NCBI GenBank assembly: GCA_016869535.1
Contig: VGDX01000014.1
Coordinates: 1 to 64,000, forward strand
Direction of reading: 5' to 3'
DNA: 64,000 nt
Source: Alphaproteobacteria bacterium
Lineage (GTDB): Bacteria; Pseudomonadota; Alphaproteobacteria; Rhizobiales; Methyloligellaceae
In this document: positions 8,292 to 20,363 of the stretch, in pieces
Numbering within the stretch: the first letter of the stretch is position 1
How the letters are laid out: each line of letters opens with the position of its first letter
Position numbers and translations under genes: made by a program
Notes under the pieces: model-generated
Databases searched by the model: none
What the model saw: the letters and a program-made list of their open reading frames with translations, nothing else
Told to the model about the DNA's origin: nothing

Positions 8292-9770
8292 ATGAGCGCA
8301 GTGATTCGCCCGATCGCGCCGGAAACCCCGGTTTTCCGCGAGCCCCCGCACAATTCGGAAGCCGAGCAGGCCCTGCTCGGCGCCATCCTGGTCAATAACG
8401 AGGCGATCGACCGCGTATCGAGCTTCCTCAATCCCGACCATTTTTTCGTCCCCCTGCATGCCCGCATCTATGAGGTCGCCAAGAAGCTGATTCTCGGCGG
8501 CAAGCGGGCGACGCCCATCACGCTCAAGACCTTCTTCCAGGCCGACGAGCCGGTGGGCGAATTGACCGTCCCGCAATATCTCGGGCGGCTTGCGGCCAAC
8601 GCCACCACCATCATCAACGCCGAGGATTACGGTCACACCGTTTACGACCTCGCCGTCCGGCGCCAGCTCATCGGCATCGGCGAAGGCATGGTCAACACCG
8701 CTTACGACTCACCGATCGACGCGCCGCCTTCGGTGCAGATCGAGGACGCCGAGCAGCAGCTCTTCGAGCTTGCCGAGTTCGGCAAATACGGTTCGGGTTT
8801 CGAGCCGTTCTCGGCGGCGCTGACCGACGCCATCGACATGGCCGCCAATGCCTATCGGCGCGACGGCGGCCTCTCGGGTCTCGCCACCGGCTTCACCGAT
8901 CTCGATCACCGCATGGGCGGTCTGCAGCCGTCCGACCTCGTGATCGTCGCCGGACGCCCCGCGATGGGCAAAACCGCGCTCGCCACCAATATCGCCTATC
9001 ATGTGGCGAAGAATTATCGCCCCGACGAAGAATCGGAGAACGCGCTCGATGGCGCCGTGGTCGGCTTCTTCTCGCTAGAAATGTCGGCGGAGCAGCTCGC
9101 TACCCGCATCATCTCCGAACAGTCCTATATCCCGTCCGAACGCATCCGCCGCGGCCGCATCGATTCCGAAGAGTTCGACCGCATCGTCGAGGTCTCGCAG
9201 GAGCTGCAGTCCCTGCCGCTCTATATCGATCAGACCGGCGGCATCACCGTGGCCCAGCTTGCCGCTCGCGCGCGGCGGCTGAAGCGCCAGCGCGGTATCG
9301 GCCTGATCGTCGTCGACTATCTCCAGCTCCTGTCAGGCTCGTCACGGCGGGCCTTCGAAGGCCGCGTGCAGGAGGTGACAGAGATCACCACCAGCCTGAA
9401 GGCGCTTGCCAAGGAGTTGCACGTACCGGTGCTGGCGGTCTCCCAGCTCTCCCGCCAGGTCGAGCAGCGGGAGGATAAACGCCCGCAATTGGCGGATTTG
9501 CGCGAATCCGGCTCGATCGAGCAGGACGCCGATGTGGTGTTGTTCGTGTTCCGCGAGGAATATTATCTTGAACGTAGCCAGCCGCGCGAGAACACCGAAG
9601 AGCACAAGCAGTGGCAGACCAACATGGAGATGGTCACCGGCAAGGCCGACGTGATCATCGGCAAGCAGCGACACGGCCCGACCGGGACGGTGCAGCTCCA
9701 GTTCACGCCGGAGTTCACGCGGTTCTCCAATCTCGCCCAGGGGGAGCGTCTGCCGGAGCGGCTGGAGTGA
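8292..9770 (+). CDS. dnaB: Replicative DNA helicase
   Basis: Hexameric 5'-3' helicase of the replication fork. It has 492 residues, normal length, with no intein. The N-terminal primase-interacting domain (PHNSEAEQALLGAIL) is followed by a linker and the RecA-like core: Walker A GRPAMGKTALATNIA, Walker B GLIVVDYLQLL, and the end motif KQRHGPTGTVQLQF. It lies downstream of rplI in the common rplI-dnaB-alr order. Its TGA overlaps the GTG start of alr. Confidence 0.97.
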   Translation: MSAVIRPIAPETPVFREPPHNSEAEQALLGAILVNNEAIDRVSSFLNPDHFFVPLHARIYEVAKKLILGGKRATPITLKTFFQADEPVGELTVPQYLGRLAANATTIINAEDYGHTVYDLAVRRQLIGIGEGMVNTAYDSPIDAPPSVQIEDAEQQLFELAEFGKYGSGFEPFSAALTDAIDMAANAYRRDGGLSGLATGFTDLDHRMGGLQPSDLVIVAGRPAMGKTALATNIAYHVAKNYRPDEESENALDGAVVGFFSLEMSAEQLATRIISEQSYIPSERIRRGRIDSEEFDRIVEVSQELQSLPLYIDQTGGITVAQLAARARRLKRQRGIGLIVVDYLQLLSGSSRRAFEGRVQEVTEITTSLKALAKELHVPVLAVSQLSRQVEQREDKRPQLADLRESGSIEQDADVVLFVFREEYYLERSQPRENTEEHKQWQTNMEMVTGKADVIIGKQRHGPTGTVQLQFTPEFTRFSNLAQGERLPERLE

Positions 9771-10891
9771 CGGCAGGCGCGGGCGAAGCGCACGAAACCG
9801 CCATCCTCACCATTGATCTCGATGCGCTCGCCGCGAATTACCACCGCTTGCGCGAGCTTGCCGGAACGGCCGAATGCGCCGCCGTGGTCAAGGCCGACGC
9901 TTACGGCATCGGCATGGCGCAAGCCGCGCCGGTTTTGTGGCGCGCAGGCTGCCGCACTTTCTTCGTCGCAACACTTACCGAGGCGAAGGCGCTGCGCGCG
10001 CTCCTCCCCGATGCGGTCATCTATGTGTTCTCCGGATTGCTGCCGGGTACCGCTGAGATTTACCGTGCGCACGATCTGCGTCCGGTGCTGAACAGCTTGG
10101 AAGAGATCAAAGAGTGGGCGGAATATGGGCGAAGCGTCGGCGCGAAGTTGCCCTGCGCCGTGCATATCGATAGCGGCATGAACCGTCTCGGTCTTTCCGC
10201 CGACGAGGTTGATGCCGTCTCCGCCACACGCGATCTCTGGCCGGCTCTGACGCTCTCGCTGGTGATGAGCCATCTCGCCTGCGCCGACGATCCCGATCAT
10301 CCCAAGAGTGGGACGCAGCGAAAGGCGTTCGACCGGCTGCGCGCATTGCTGCCGCAAGCCATCGCGAGCCTGGCCAATTCCGCCGGCATTTTGCTCGGGG
10401 CCGACTATGCCTACGACATGGTACGCCCGGGCATCGCGCTTTATGGCGGGCATCCGCGCCGCCAGGGACCGAACCCCTTCCGGCCCGTGGTCCATCTCGC
10501 CGGCCGCATCCTCCAGGTGCGCAATGTCGCCGCTGGAGAGACGGTCGGTTATGGCGCGACACGAAGCTTCAAGCGGCCGGCGCGCATCGCCACCGTCGCT
10601 TCCGGCTATGCCGACGGCGTCTTACGTGCGCTCTCCGCCGGTGATGATGCGGATGGCCTTGTGGTTTCTATCGCGGGACATGCGGCGCCGGTCATTGGCC
10701 GTGTGTCCATGGACCTGATCACCATCGACGTGACGGCCGTGCCCGAGGAGCATTCGCGGCGCGGCGCCTTCGTCGAACTCATTGGGCCCAATGTCACGGC
10801 TCAGGAATTCGCCGCGCGCGCCGGCACCATCGATTACGAGGTCCTCACCAGTCTCGGCCGCCGGGCTTTGCGCCGCTACATCGGCGGCTAG
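9767..10891 (+). CDS. alr: Alanine racemase
   Basis: PLP enzyme converting L- to D-alanine for peptidoglycan. The PLP lysine is in AAVVKADAYGIG. Further motifs are HIDSGMNRLGL, MVRPGIALYGG and VGYGATRS with SGYADG. The GTG start at 9767 overlaps the dnaB stop (GTGA) and gives 374 residues, matching the family; the frame stays open upstream inside dnaB, but that extension is out-of-frame helicase sequence. Translation is probably coupled to dnaB. Confidence 0.94.
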   Translation: MTAGAGEAHETAILTIDLDALAANYHRLRELAGTAECAAVVKADAYGIGMAQAAPVLWRAGCRTFFVATLTEAKALRALLPDAVIYVFSGLLPGTAEIYRAHDLRPVLNSLEEIKEWAEYGRSVGAKLPCAVHIDSGMNRLGLSADEVDAVSATRDLWPALTLSLVMSHLACADDPDHPKSGTQRKAFDRLRALLPQAIASLANSAGILLGADYAYDMVRPGIALYGGHPRRQGPNPFRPVVHLAGRILQVRNVAAGETVGYGATRSFKRPARIATVASGYADGVLRALSAGDDADGLVVSIAGHAAPVIGRVSMDLITIDVTAVPEEHSRRGAFVELIGPNVTAQEFAARAGTIDYEVLTSLGRRALRRYIGG

Positions 10892-10911
10892 GAATCGCCT
10901 ACAACACCAAG

Positions 10912-12303
<1,392 letters not shown>

Positions 12304-12423
12304 ATTCAGGGCCCTGCGACAATGCGGCCGGCATTGGCACGGCGGATTGCCGTACCCGGCCATTTGTGCTTCATCGCCGAGGAATCGTGATAGTAGTTGC
12401 GCCTCCCAAGGAGCCCTCGCGCC

Positions 12424-12999
12424 ATGCCCATTTCCTGGCTCGATGTCATTCTCATCGTCATCATGCTCGTATCGGGCTTTCTGGCGATGGTGCGCGGATT
12501 CACGCGCGAGGTCCTGTCCATCTTCTCCTGGGCCATGGCAGCGCTCGCGGCGCTCTATCTGACCAATAATCTCGGCTATTGGTCGGTGCTCTCGCCCTAT
12601 ATCGACAACGAGCTTTACGCCAAGCTCGCCTTCGGCGTGGCGGTGTTCGTCGTCACCCTGATCATCGTCAGCCTGATCACCTTCCGGGTCTCCGATAGCG
12701 TGCTCGACAGCCGGGTCGGCGCGCTCGACCGCACCCTTGGCTTCATATTCGGATTGGCGCGCGGCTTTCTGCTCGTGGCCATCGTCTTTATTCTGTTCTC
12801 AGCGCTCGCGCGCGACCAGCCAGACTGGATCAAGTCGGCGCGATCCTTCCCCCTTCTGCAGCAGACCCAAGTGGCGATCGAATCCCTGCTGCCCATGAAC
12901 CCCGAGGAATTGCTGCCGGGTCAGGACGACGACGAGGCGCAGCCAGATGCGCCGGGCGAAGGCCAGGGCGCACCGCCGGCCCCGGAGCAACCGTCTTAA
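12424..12999 (+). CDS. cvpA: CvpA family membrane protein
   Basis: 191-residue inner-membrane protein of the CvpA (colicin V production) family, commonly upstream of purF. It has about four hydrophobic helices in residues 3-125 and the family start PISWLDVILIVIMLVSGF. The Pro/Glu-rich soluble tail runs from about 150 to 191. The ATG at 12424 is chosen; an in-frame upstream start at 12397 adds nine basic residues not seen in the family. The biochemical role is unclear; envelope stress phenotypes are reported for homologues. Confidence 0.9.
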   Translation: MPISWLDVILIVIMLVSGFLAMVRGFTREVLSIFSWAMAALAALYLTNNLGYWSVLSPYIDNELYAKLAFGVAVFVVTLIIVSLITFRVSDSVLDSRVGALDRTLGFIFGLARGFLLVAIVFILFSALARDQPDWIKSARSFPLLQQTQVAIESLLPMNPEELLPGQDDDEAQPDAPGEGQGAPPAPEQPS

Positions 13000-13077
13000 G
13001 GACGAAAAGCGTGCATCAGTCGCGTGGCATTGAAGCGTTCGGCAAGGCGCTTATCTAATGAGAGGAGGCTGGTGCCC

Positions 13078-14567
<1,490 letters not shown>

Positions 14568-14571
<4 letters not shown>

Positions 14572-15281
14572 CAGCGCAACGCCTCAAGGATCGCATTGCG
14601 CTGATCACCGGCGCCTCGCGCGGCATCGGCCGCGCCGTGGCGCTGGCCTTCGCGCGCGAGGGGGCGCATGTGCTGCTGCTCGCGCGCGACCGCAAGGCGC
14701 TTGCCGAGGTTGACGACGCGATCAAGGCGGAAGGCGGCACGGCCACCCTCATCCCGCTAGACCTTGCCGACGGTCCGGCGATCGACGCGCTTGGGCCTGC
14801 GCTCTACGAGCGCTTCGGCCGGCTCGACATCCTGGTCGGCAATGCCGGCATTCTCGGGCGGCTCTCACCCCTGACGCATACCTCCTCGGAGCATTGGGAG
14901 CGCGTGCTTGCCGTCAACCTCACTGCCAATTGGCGGCTGATCCGCACGCTAGACCCGCTGCTGAAGCGCTCGGATGCCGGCCGCGTGATCTTCGTTACCT
15001 CGTCCGGCGTGGCCGACGAGGCCCGCGCCTATTGGGCCCCCTACTCCGTGTCGAAGATCGCGCTCGAAACGCTGGCCAAGACCTATGCCGACGAGACGCG
15101 GGACAGCGCCATCAGAGTCAATCTCGTCCATCCCGGGGCTACCGCCACGCGCATGCGCGCCGAGGCCTATCCCGGCGAGGACCAATCGAAACTGCGCCAG
15201 CCGGAAGAGCTCACCGAGATTTTCGTGCAACTCGCTTCGCCAGAATGGACCGCGACCGGCGAGATCGTCACCCCCGACTAA
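14568..15281 (+). CDS. SDR family NAD(P)-dependent oxidoreductase
   Basis: Classical short-chain dehydrogenase of 237 residues with cofactor loop ITGASRGIGRAVA, the NAG motif (VGNAGILG), and catalytic YSVSK. The start is TTG overlapping the purF stop (TTGA); the SD would be inside purF. The substrate is unknown. A FabG-like or sugar/aldehyde reductase role is possible. Linkage to purF is conserved in Rhizobiales but its meaning is not clear. The C-terminus ATGEIVTPD is shorter than in FabG. Confidence 0.85.
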
Positions 15282-15288
15282 AACAATT

Positions 15289-15451
15289 CCTCACCCTGAG
15301 GAGGCGCGAACGCGCCGTCTCGAAGGGTGAGGCCCATGCTTCGAGACGCGGCCTTCGGCCGCTCCTCAGCATGAGGCCGGGTATGTGTCTGGATTCCTGA
15401 TTTCGCCGGAATGACGAGAGTGGGTCTGCCTTCGCGGGGACATCAGGATGA
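15289..15451. repeat. Cluster of palindromic intergenic repeats
   Basis: Two adjacent hairpins. The first, 15289-15332, has arms CCTCACCCTGAG and CGAAGGGTGAGG. The second, 15335-15376, has arms CATGCTTCGAGACGCGGCC and GGCCGCTCCTCAGCATGAGG. Degenerate remnants of the second repeat type (GGATTCC...GGAATGACGA and TGGGTCTGCCTTCGCGGGGAC) extend to about 15451. These elements lie in the gap between the SDR gene and an outer membrane protein gene. They are probably non-coding dispersed repeats and could terminate or stabilise transcripts. Confidence 0.75.
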
Positions 15452-15552
15452 CGTTGGGGGGTTGACCCGCGCGGCGATATGGCTAGGCTTTGCTGCGCTG
15501 CAAAATCACATGCGATTCATCTCTCGTTAAGCCCTGCTTGGTCAGTTAGGGC

Positions 15553-16740
15553 ATGAGGAAATTCGTGATGGATTGTCGGGACTTAGTCTTGCGTGGAGCA
15601 TATCTCTCGCGGCCTCTTGCAGGGGTTGCGCTCGCCGCTCTGCTCGCCTCCACCACTCCCGTTCTCGCGGAAGAAATGTGCCCGATCGGCGCGCCGGGAA
15701 TCGCTGTTTGCGGCGCGGCGCCCGACCTCGCCCAGGACCTGTCGAAACGCCGCGTCGACCGCACGCTCGCCACCAATCCGGCCGGCGAACGGCTCGGCCG
15801 TCTGGACGCTCCCGGAACCATCGAGGCAACGCAACCCTTCGGCATGACCCCCGACGGGAATAACGCCAATTTCAACACCAGCCTGACGCAATGGAGCGCG
15901 GCGCTCAGCGCGGCGGAATTGGAGCGGCTGAAAAAAGTCAAGGAAACTTCGGGCGACGATCTCGTGCTGCCGAAAACCGTAAAATCCCCGCCGCCTAAAT
16001 TCGACATGTGGGCCAAGGGACGCCGCGAGAGCTTCAGCGACGGCGCCACCGACAAGGAAGGCGACGCGCTCACCACCTATGTCGGCGCCGACTACCGCAT
16101 GTCGCAGGACTTTTTATTCGGCGGACTGGTGCAGTTCGACGAGTCGCGGCAAAGCGTCGTCATCGCCCCCGAAGGCATCGACGGCAAGGCTTACATGGCC
16201 GGCCCCTATATGGCCTACCGGGTGACGCCGCATGTGACGGTCGACGCCAAAGCGGCATGGGGCAGCGCGCAAGACAGCGCCTGGATCAGTGACAACAACG
16301 CGCATTTCGACACGGCGCGCATGCTGAGCGAAGCCAAGGTGAAAGGCAGCTGGGCCATCGATCAATGGCAGTTGAGCCAAATCGGCGCCGTCACCTATTT
16401 CGACGAGACCGGTGACAGCAATATCGGTGGCATCGCTGGGACCTCCGTCGATGTCACCCGGTTCAGCATGGGGCCAGAACTGAAGCGTCAATTCGCGACC
16501 GGCAATGGCGCGAGCGTCGAGCCCTTCGCCTTCTTCAAATCGAGCGTCGATCTGAGCAACGCGGCGCTCCAGGATCCCACGGCGCTCAACACGGTCGGCG
16601 GCGGCGTGGTGCTGGCGAAGCCCGAGAATTTCAATATTCGCGCCCAGGCCGATTATACCGAGAGTATGTCCGATATCGGCGAGCCCGAAGCGCGCGGCAA
16701 GGTCTCGGTCAGTGTGCCGAGCTCACTCTTCGGTTTTTAG
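15553..16740 (+). CDS. Putative outer membrane beta-barrel protein (autotransporter-barrel-like)
   Basis: 395 residues. The signal peptide (hydrophobic residues about 20-35, ending VLAEE) is followed by a polar region up to about 150 and then alternating strands (for example TTYVGADYRMSQDFLFGG, YMAGPYMAYRVTPHVTVDA) that end in SSLFGF with a terminal Phe, the outer-membrane barrel signature. The second half resembles autotransporter beta-domains, but there is little passenger, so a stand-alone small barrel is equally possible. Two cysteines (EEMCPIG, AVCGAA) lie just after the signal. Its stop overlaps that of the convergent MBL gene. Ligand and function are unknown. Confidence 0.7.
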   Translation: MRKFVMDCRDLVLRGAYLSRPLAGVALAALLASTTPVLAEEMCPIGAPGIAVCGAAPDLAQDLSKRRVDRTLATNPAGERLGRLDAPGTIEATQPFGMTPDGNNANFNTSLTQWSAALSAAELERLKKVKETSGDDLVLPKTVKSPPPKFDMWAKGRRESFSDGATDKEGDALTTYVGADYRMSQDFLFGGLVQFDESRQSVVIAPEGIDGKAYMAGPYMAYRVTPHVTVDAKAAWGSAQDSAWISDNNAHFDTARMLSEAKVKGSWAIDQWQLSQIGAVTYFDETGDSNIGGIAGTSVDVTRFSMGPELKRQFATGNGASVEPFAFFKSSVDLSNAALQDPTALNTVGGGVVLAKPENFNIRAQADYTESMSDIGEPEARGKVSVSVPSSLFGF

Positions 16741-17534
16741 TCCACCGTCAGCACCATGCCGTCATAAGCGGGCTCGACGCCCTTCGGCAGCTCGCGAAGC
16801 AGCGTGGCGTAGTCGAGATCGATATGCATGTGGGTGAGGATGGCGCGCTTCGGTTTCAGACGCGCGATCCAGGCAAGCGTCTCTTCCAGCGAGAAATGGC
16901 TTGGATGCGTCGTGTAGCGCAAGGCATCGACCACCCACACATCGAGATCTTGCAGAAGCGCAACCGACTCTTCCGGCAGATCGCTGACATCCGGCGAATA
17001 GGCGAGACCGCCAAAACGAAAACCGAGCGAGGAGCCTGAGCCGTGAATCTGGCGGAAGGGCAGAGCCTTGATCGCGCCACCGGCGCCGGCGATCTTCACC
17101 GTCTCGCCGGGCTTGATCTCATGACCTTTTAAGATCGCCGGATATTCACCCTTCGGCCCCGCCTCGAAGCAATAGCGGAAGCGCTCGGTGAGCACGCGTC
17201 TGGTCTCTGCATCATAATAGACATCGACGAGGCGTCCGCCGTTATAGGCAGCCATGCGCAGATCGTCGATGCCATGCACATGGTCCGCGTGGTCGTGGGT
17301 GTAGAGCACGCCGTCGAGCCAAGCGACGCCCGCATCGAGCAATTGCTGGCGCATGTCGGGTGAGGTGTCCACCAAGACCGAGGTCACGCCATGTTCGCCC
17401 TTGCGCTCGACAAGCAATGAGCAGCGCAGGCGGCGGTTCTTCGGGTTCTTGGGATCGCAGGCGCCCCAGCGATCGCCGAGACGCGGCGTGCCACCCGAGG
17501 TGCCGCAGCCGAGGATGGTGACGTTCAGGCTCAT
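16737..17534 (-). CDS. MBL-fold metallohydrolase, PhnP-like
   Basis: 265-residue metallo-beta-lactamase-fold phosphodiesterase. The N-terminus VTILGCGTSGGTPRLG and the metal motif THDHADHVHGIDD match PhnP/RNase Z-like proteins; further ligands are in YSPDVSDLP and ILTHMHIDLDY. PhnP itself is a 2',3'-cyclic phosphodiesterase, but no C-P lyase genes are here, so the substrate is unknown. It overlaps tatD by four bases (ATGA). The metG-tatD-MBL order is standard in Rhizobiales. Confidence 0.85.
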   Translation of the reverse strand: MSLNVTILGCGTSGGTPRLGDRWGACDPKNPKNRRLRCSLLVERKGEHGVTSVLVDTSPDMRQQLLDAGVAWLDGVLYTHDHADHVHGIDDLRMAAYNGGRLVDVYYDAETRRVLTERFRYCFEAGPKGEYPAILKGHEIKPGETVKIAGAGGAIKALPFRQIHGSGSSLGFRFGGLAYSPDVSDLPEESVALLQDLDVWVVDALRYTTHPSHFSLEETLAWIARLKPKRAILTHMHIDLDYATLLRELPKGVEPAYDGMVLTVD

Positions 17535-18337
17535 GCGGCGCTTGCGCGCGCTTTCAGCGCGTCGCGGGGCACTTTGCCGAATAGGCGGAAGAAATTGTCG
17601 GTGGTGATGCGCGCCAACTCCGCTTCGCTCATGCCGCGCAGCTCGGCGAGATGGGCGGCGGTGTGGACGACGAAGGACGGCTCGTTGGTCTTGCCGCGTT
17701 TGGGCACAGGCGCCAGATACGGTGCGTCGGTTTCGACCAGCAGCCGGTCGAGCGGCACATCGCGGGCAATGGCGCGCAGCTCATCGGCATTCTTGAAGGT
17801 GATGACGCCGGAGAAAGACACATAACCGCCGAGGGCAAGCCCCCTGCGCGCGAGTTCGGCGCCGCTGGTAAAGCAATGCAGCACCAGGGGAAATGCCCCC
17901 TTCGCCGTTTCCTCTTCGAGAATACAGGCGATGTCGGCGTCGGCTTCCCGCGCATGGATGATGAGCGGCAGCCCCGTCTCGCGCGAGGCGGCGATGTGGG
18001 TGCGGAAACTTGCAGCCTGCACTTCGCGCGGGCTGTTGTCGTAATGGTAGTCGAGGCCCGCCTCGCCGATCGCCACGACCTTGGGATGGCGCGCGAGCTT
18101 CACCAGGTCCTCCGTGGTGACGTCGGGCTCCTCCGCGGCATGGTGCGGATGGGTGCCGATCGAGCAGAACACATTGTCATGCGCTTCCGCGATGGCTTTG
18201 ACGTCATCGAACCGGCGCACGCGGGTTGAGATGGTGAGCATAGCCGCAACACCGGCGGCATCGGCCCGCGCAAGTACCGCGTCGAGTTCGCCCTTCAGCT
18301 CGGGAAAATCGAGATGGCAGTGGGAATCGATCAGCAT
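17531..18337 (-). CDS. tatD: TatD family deoxyribonuclease
   Basis: Metal-dependent 3'-5' exonuclease of the TatD family, linked to DNA repair and quality control. The 268-residue TIM barrel has DSHCHLDF (HxH metal pair), GEAGLDYHYD (Glu), IIHAREAD, HCFTSG and ETDAPYLAP (Asp). The ATG at 18337 is chosen; a GTG one codon upstream is equally possible. It overlaps the downstream MBL hydrolase gene. It is separated from metG by a divergent glutaredoxin gene at 18430, a local departure from the usual metG-tatD adjacency. Confidence 0.92.
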   Translation of the reverse strand: MLIDSHCHLDFPELKGELDAVLARADAAGVAAMLTISTRVRRFDDVKAIAEAHDNVFCSIGTHPHHAAEEPDVTTEDLVKLARHPKVVAIGEAGLDYHYDNSPREVQAASFRTHIAASRETGLPLIIHAREADADIACILEEETAKGAFPLVLHCFTSGAELARRGLALGGYVSFSGVITFKNADELRAIARDVPLDRLLVETDAPYLAPVPKRGKTNEPSFVVHTAAHLAELRGMSEAELARITTDNFFRLFGKVPRDALKARASAA

Positions 18338-18429
18338 CACGGAAAGATGAATAACCCATATCGTCGAAGCTGCTAGGGTAATCCCGGCAGCCCTATCTGC
18401 CGCATATGGAGTGGGGAGACAATAAGCGC

Positions 18430-18756
18430 ATGCGCACCTTGAAGATCCGTTTTGCGGCCATAGGCGCCGCCGCCTTGCTCCTGTCTAGCATCGTTCCGGT
18501 GGAAACGGCCGCGGCAAAGTCAGGCTGCTCGAAACGCGTCGTCATGTATGACGCGTCCTGGTGTCCCTATTGCCGGCAAGTCAGGGGCATCCTGGCACGC
18601 AACAACATCAAATATACCATCCGCGACGCGACCACCGCGCCCGTGCAGGCCGAGATGGTGAAGCGGTTCGGCAGCACCGCCGTGCCGCGCACGGTGATCG
18701 GCGGGGTCGTGGTTTCCGGGGTGGACGAGGCGCGGATCAAGCAGCTCTGCCGCTAG
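18430..18756 (+). CDS. Exported glutaredoxin-like protein
   Basis: 108-residue protein. Residues 1-35 form a Sec signal peptide (basic start, then [17 protein letters not shown], cleavage near AAAKS). The mature part is a small glutaredoxin fold with the redox motif CPYC in [12 protein letters not shown], the cis-Pro in [12 protein letters not shown], and glutathione-site-like spacing. Two extra cysteines (SGCSK and QLCR) flank the domain. Most glutaredoxins are cytoplasmic, so an exported one is unusual; it may act in periplasmic thiol exchange. The start at 18430 has GGGGAGA about 11 bases upstream; an earlier frame start at 18406 would delay the signal. It is convergent with metG, overlapping by four bases. 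Confidence 0.82.
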   Translation: MRTLKIRFAAIGAAALLLSSIVPVETAAAKSGCSKRVVMYDASWCPYCRQVRGILARNNIKYTIRDATTAPVQAEMVKRFGSTAVPRTVIGGVVVSGVDEARIKQLCR

Positions 18757-20309
18757 GACGCTGCCTCATCTTCATCGACATGACGCGGGAAGACGGGCGC
18801 GGGCTGTGGCAGTGCCGTACCGGGCTTGAGCCGCCCCTGAGGTCCAAGCGCGGCGAAATCGCGCGCTTCTTCCGGCACGGCGAGCTGGTCGAGCAGCTTG
18901 GCCGCACTTTGTGGCATCACCGGCTGCACCAGGATGGCCACCTGCCGCAGCACCTCCGCCGTGACATAGAGAATGGTGCCCATGCGTTCAGGGTTCGTCT
19001 TCTTGTGCGCCCAGGGCTCCTCGCCGGCGAAATAGCGGTTGGCGTCGGCGACCAGCGCCCAGACGATTTCCAAAGCGCGATGAATGGCGAAGGCGTCGAT
19101 CGCCTCTTCGACCCGCTGCAACAGCGCATCGGCCGCTGCCAGGATCTGCTCGTCGGCCTGGGTGAGCGTCCCCGGTTGCGGCAGGCGGCTATCGCAATTC
19201 TTGGCGATCATCGACAGCGAGCGCTGGGCGAGATTGCCGAGATCGTTGGCGAGATCGGCATTGATGCGCTGCACGATGGCCTCGCGGCTGTAATTGCCGT
19301 CCTGGCCGAACGGCACCTCGCGCAACAGGAAATAGCGGAGCGGATCGACACCGTAATCGTTCGCCAGCACGAACGGATCGACCACGTTGCCGGTCGATTT
19401 CGACATCTTCTCCCCGCGATTGTACAGAAAGCCGTGGCCGAACACGCGCTTGGGTGGCTCGATGCCGGCCGACAGCAGAAATGCCGGCCAATACACCGCG
19501 TGGAAGCGGATGATGTCCTTGCCGATGATATGCACATCGGCCGGCCAATATGTCTTGAAGCTTTCCGAGTCCTTGTCGGGGAAGCCCACGCCGGTCAGAT
19601 AATTGGTCAGCGCATCGACCCACACATACATGATGTGCTTGGGATCGTCCGGCACGGGCACGCCCCAGTCGAAGGTGGTTCGCGAGATCGACAGATCCTG
19701 CAAGCCGCCGCGCACGAAGCTTTTCACCTCGTTGGCGCGGGTCTCAGGCCCGATGAATTCGGCATTTGCCTCGTAATAGGCGAGCAGCCGGTCCTGGAAC
19801 GCTGACAGGCGGAAGAAATAGCTCTCCTCCTCGACCCACTCCACCGGCGTGCCTTGCGGCGACAGCTTGTCGCCGCCCTCGCCCGCCTTTAATTCCTTCT
19901 CGTCGTAATAGGCCTCGTCGCGCACCGAGTACCAGCCGGCATATTTGTCGAGATAGATGTCGCCGGCTTCGGCCATGCGCCGCCACAGTTCCTGGCAGGC
20001 GCGCTTATGACGCTCCTCGCGCGTGCGGATGAAATCGTCGTTGGAACAATCGAGCGCGCGCACCATGTCGCGGAACAGCGGCGTGTTGCGGTCGGCTAGC
20101 TCTGCCGGCGTGATGCCTTGCGCCTTAGCGGTCTGCAGCATCTTGATGCCGTGCTCGTCGGTGCCGGTGAGGAAGAACACGTCACGCCCCTGCAGGCGGC
20201 GGAAGCGCGCCAGCGCGTCGGTCGCCACCGCCTCATAGGCGTGGCCGATATGCGGCGCATCGTTCGGATAGGAGATCGCCGTGGTGATGTAATAAGGCTT
20301 GCCGGGCAT
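18753..20309 (-). CDS. metG: Methionyl-tRNA synthetase
   Basis: Charges tRNA-Met. Class I signatures are the HIGH-type motif PHIGHAYE and [10 protein letters not shown]. The 518-residue form lacks the C-terminal dimerisation domain of E. coli MetRS, as in most alphaproteobacteria. The ATG at 20309 ([16 protein letters not shown]) is the family start; an in-frame GTG at 20345 would add 12 residues. It follows holB by 54 bases. Confidence 0.96.
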   Translation of the reverse strand: MPGKPYYITTAISYPNDAPHIGHAYEAVATDALARFRRLQGRDVFFLTGTDEHGIKMLQTAKAQGITPAELADRNTPLFRDMVRALDCSNDDFIRTREERHKRACQELWRRMAEAGDIYLDKYAGWYSVRDEAYYDEKELKAGEGGDKLSPQGTPVEWVEEESYFFRLSAFQDRLLAYYEANAEFIGPETRANEVKSFVRGGLQDLSISRTTFDWGVPVPDDPKHIMYVWVDALTNYLTGVGFPDKDSESFKTYWPADVHIIGKDIIRFHAVYWPAFLLSAGIEPPKRVFGHGFLYNRGEKMSKSTGNVVDPFVLANDYGVDPLRYFLLREVPFGQDGNYSREAIVQRINADLANDLGNLAQRSLSMIAKNCDSRLPQPGTLTQADEQILAAADALLQRVEEAIDAFAIHRALEIVWALVADANRYFAGEEPWAHKKTNPERMGTILYVTAEVLRQVAILVQPVMPQSAAKLLDQLAVPEEARDFAALGPQGRLKPGTALPQPAPVFPRHVDEDEAAS

Positions 20310-20363
20310 GATTGCAGGAATAGCCGCGCGCGCCCTCCCCGGCAAGATCGACGGCAGAACGGC

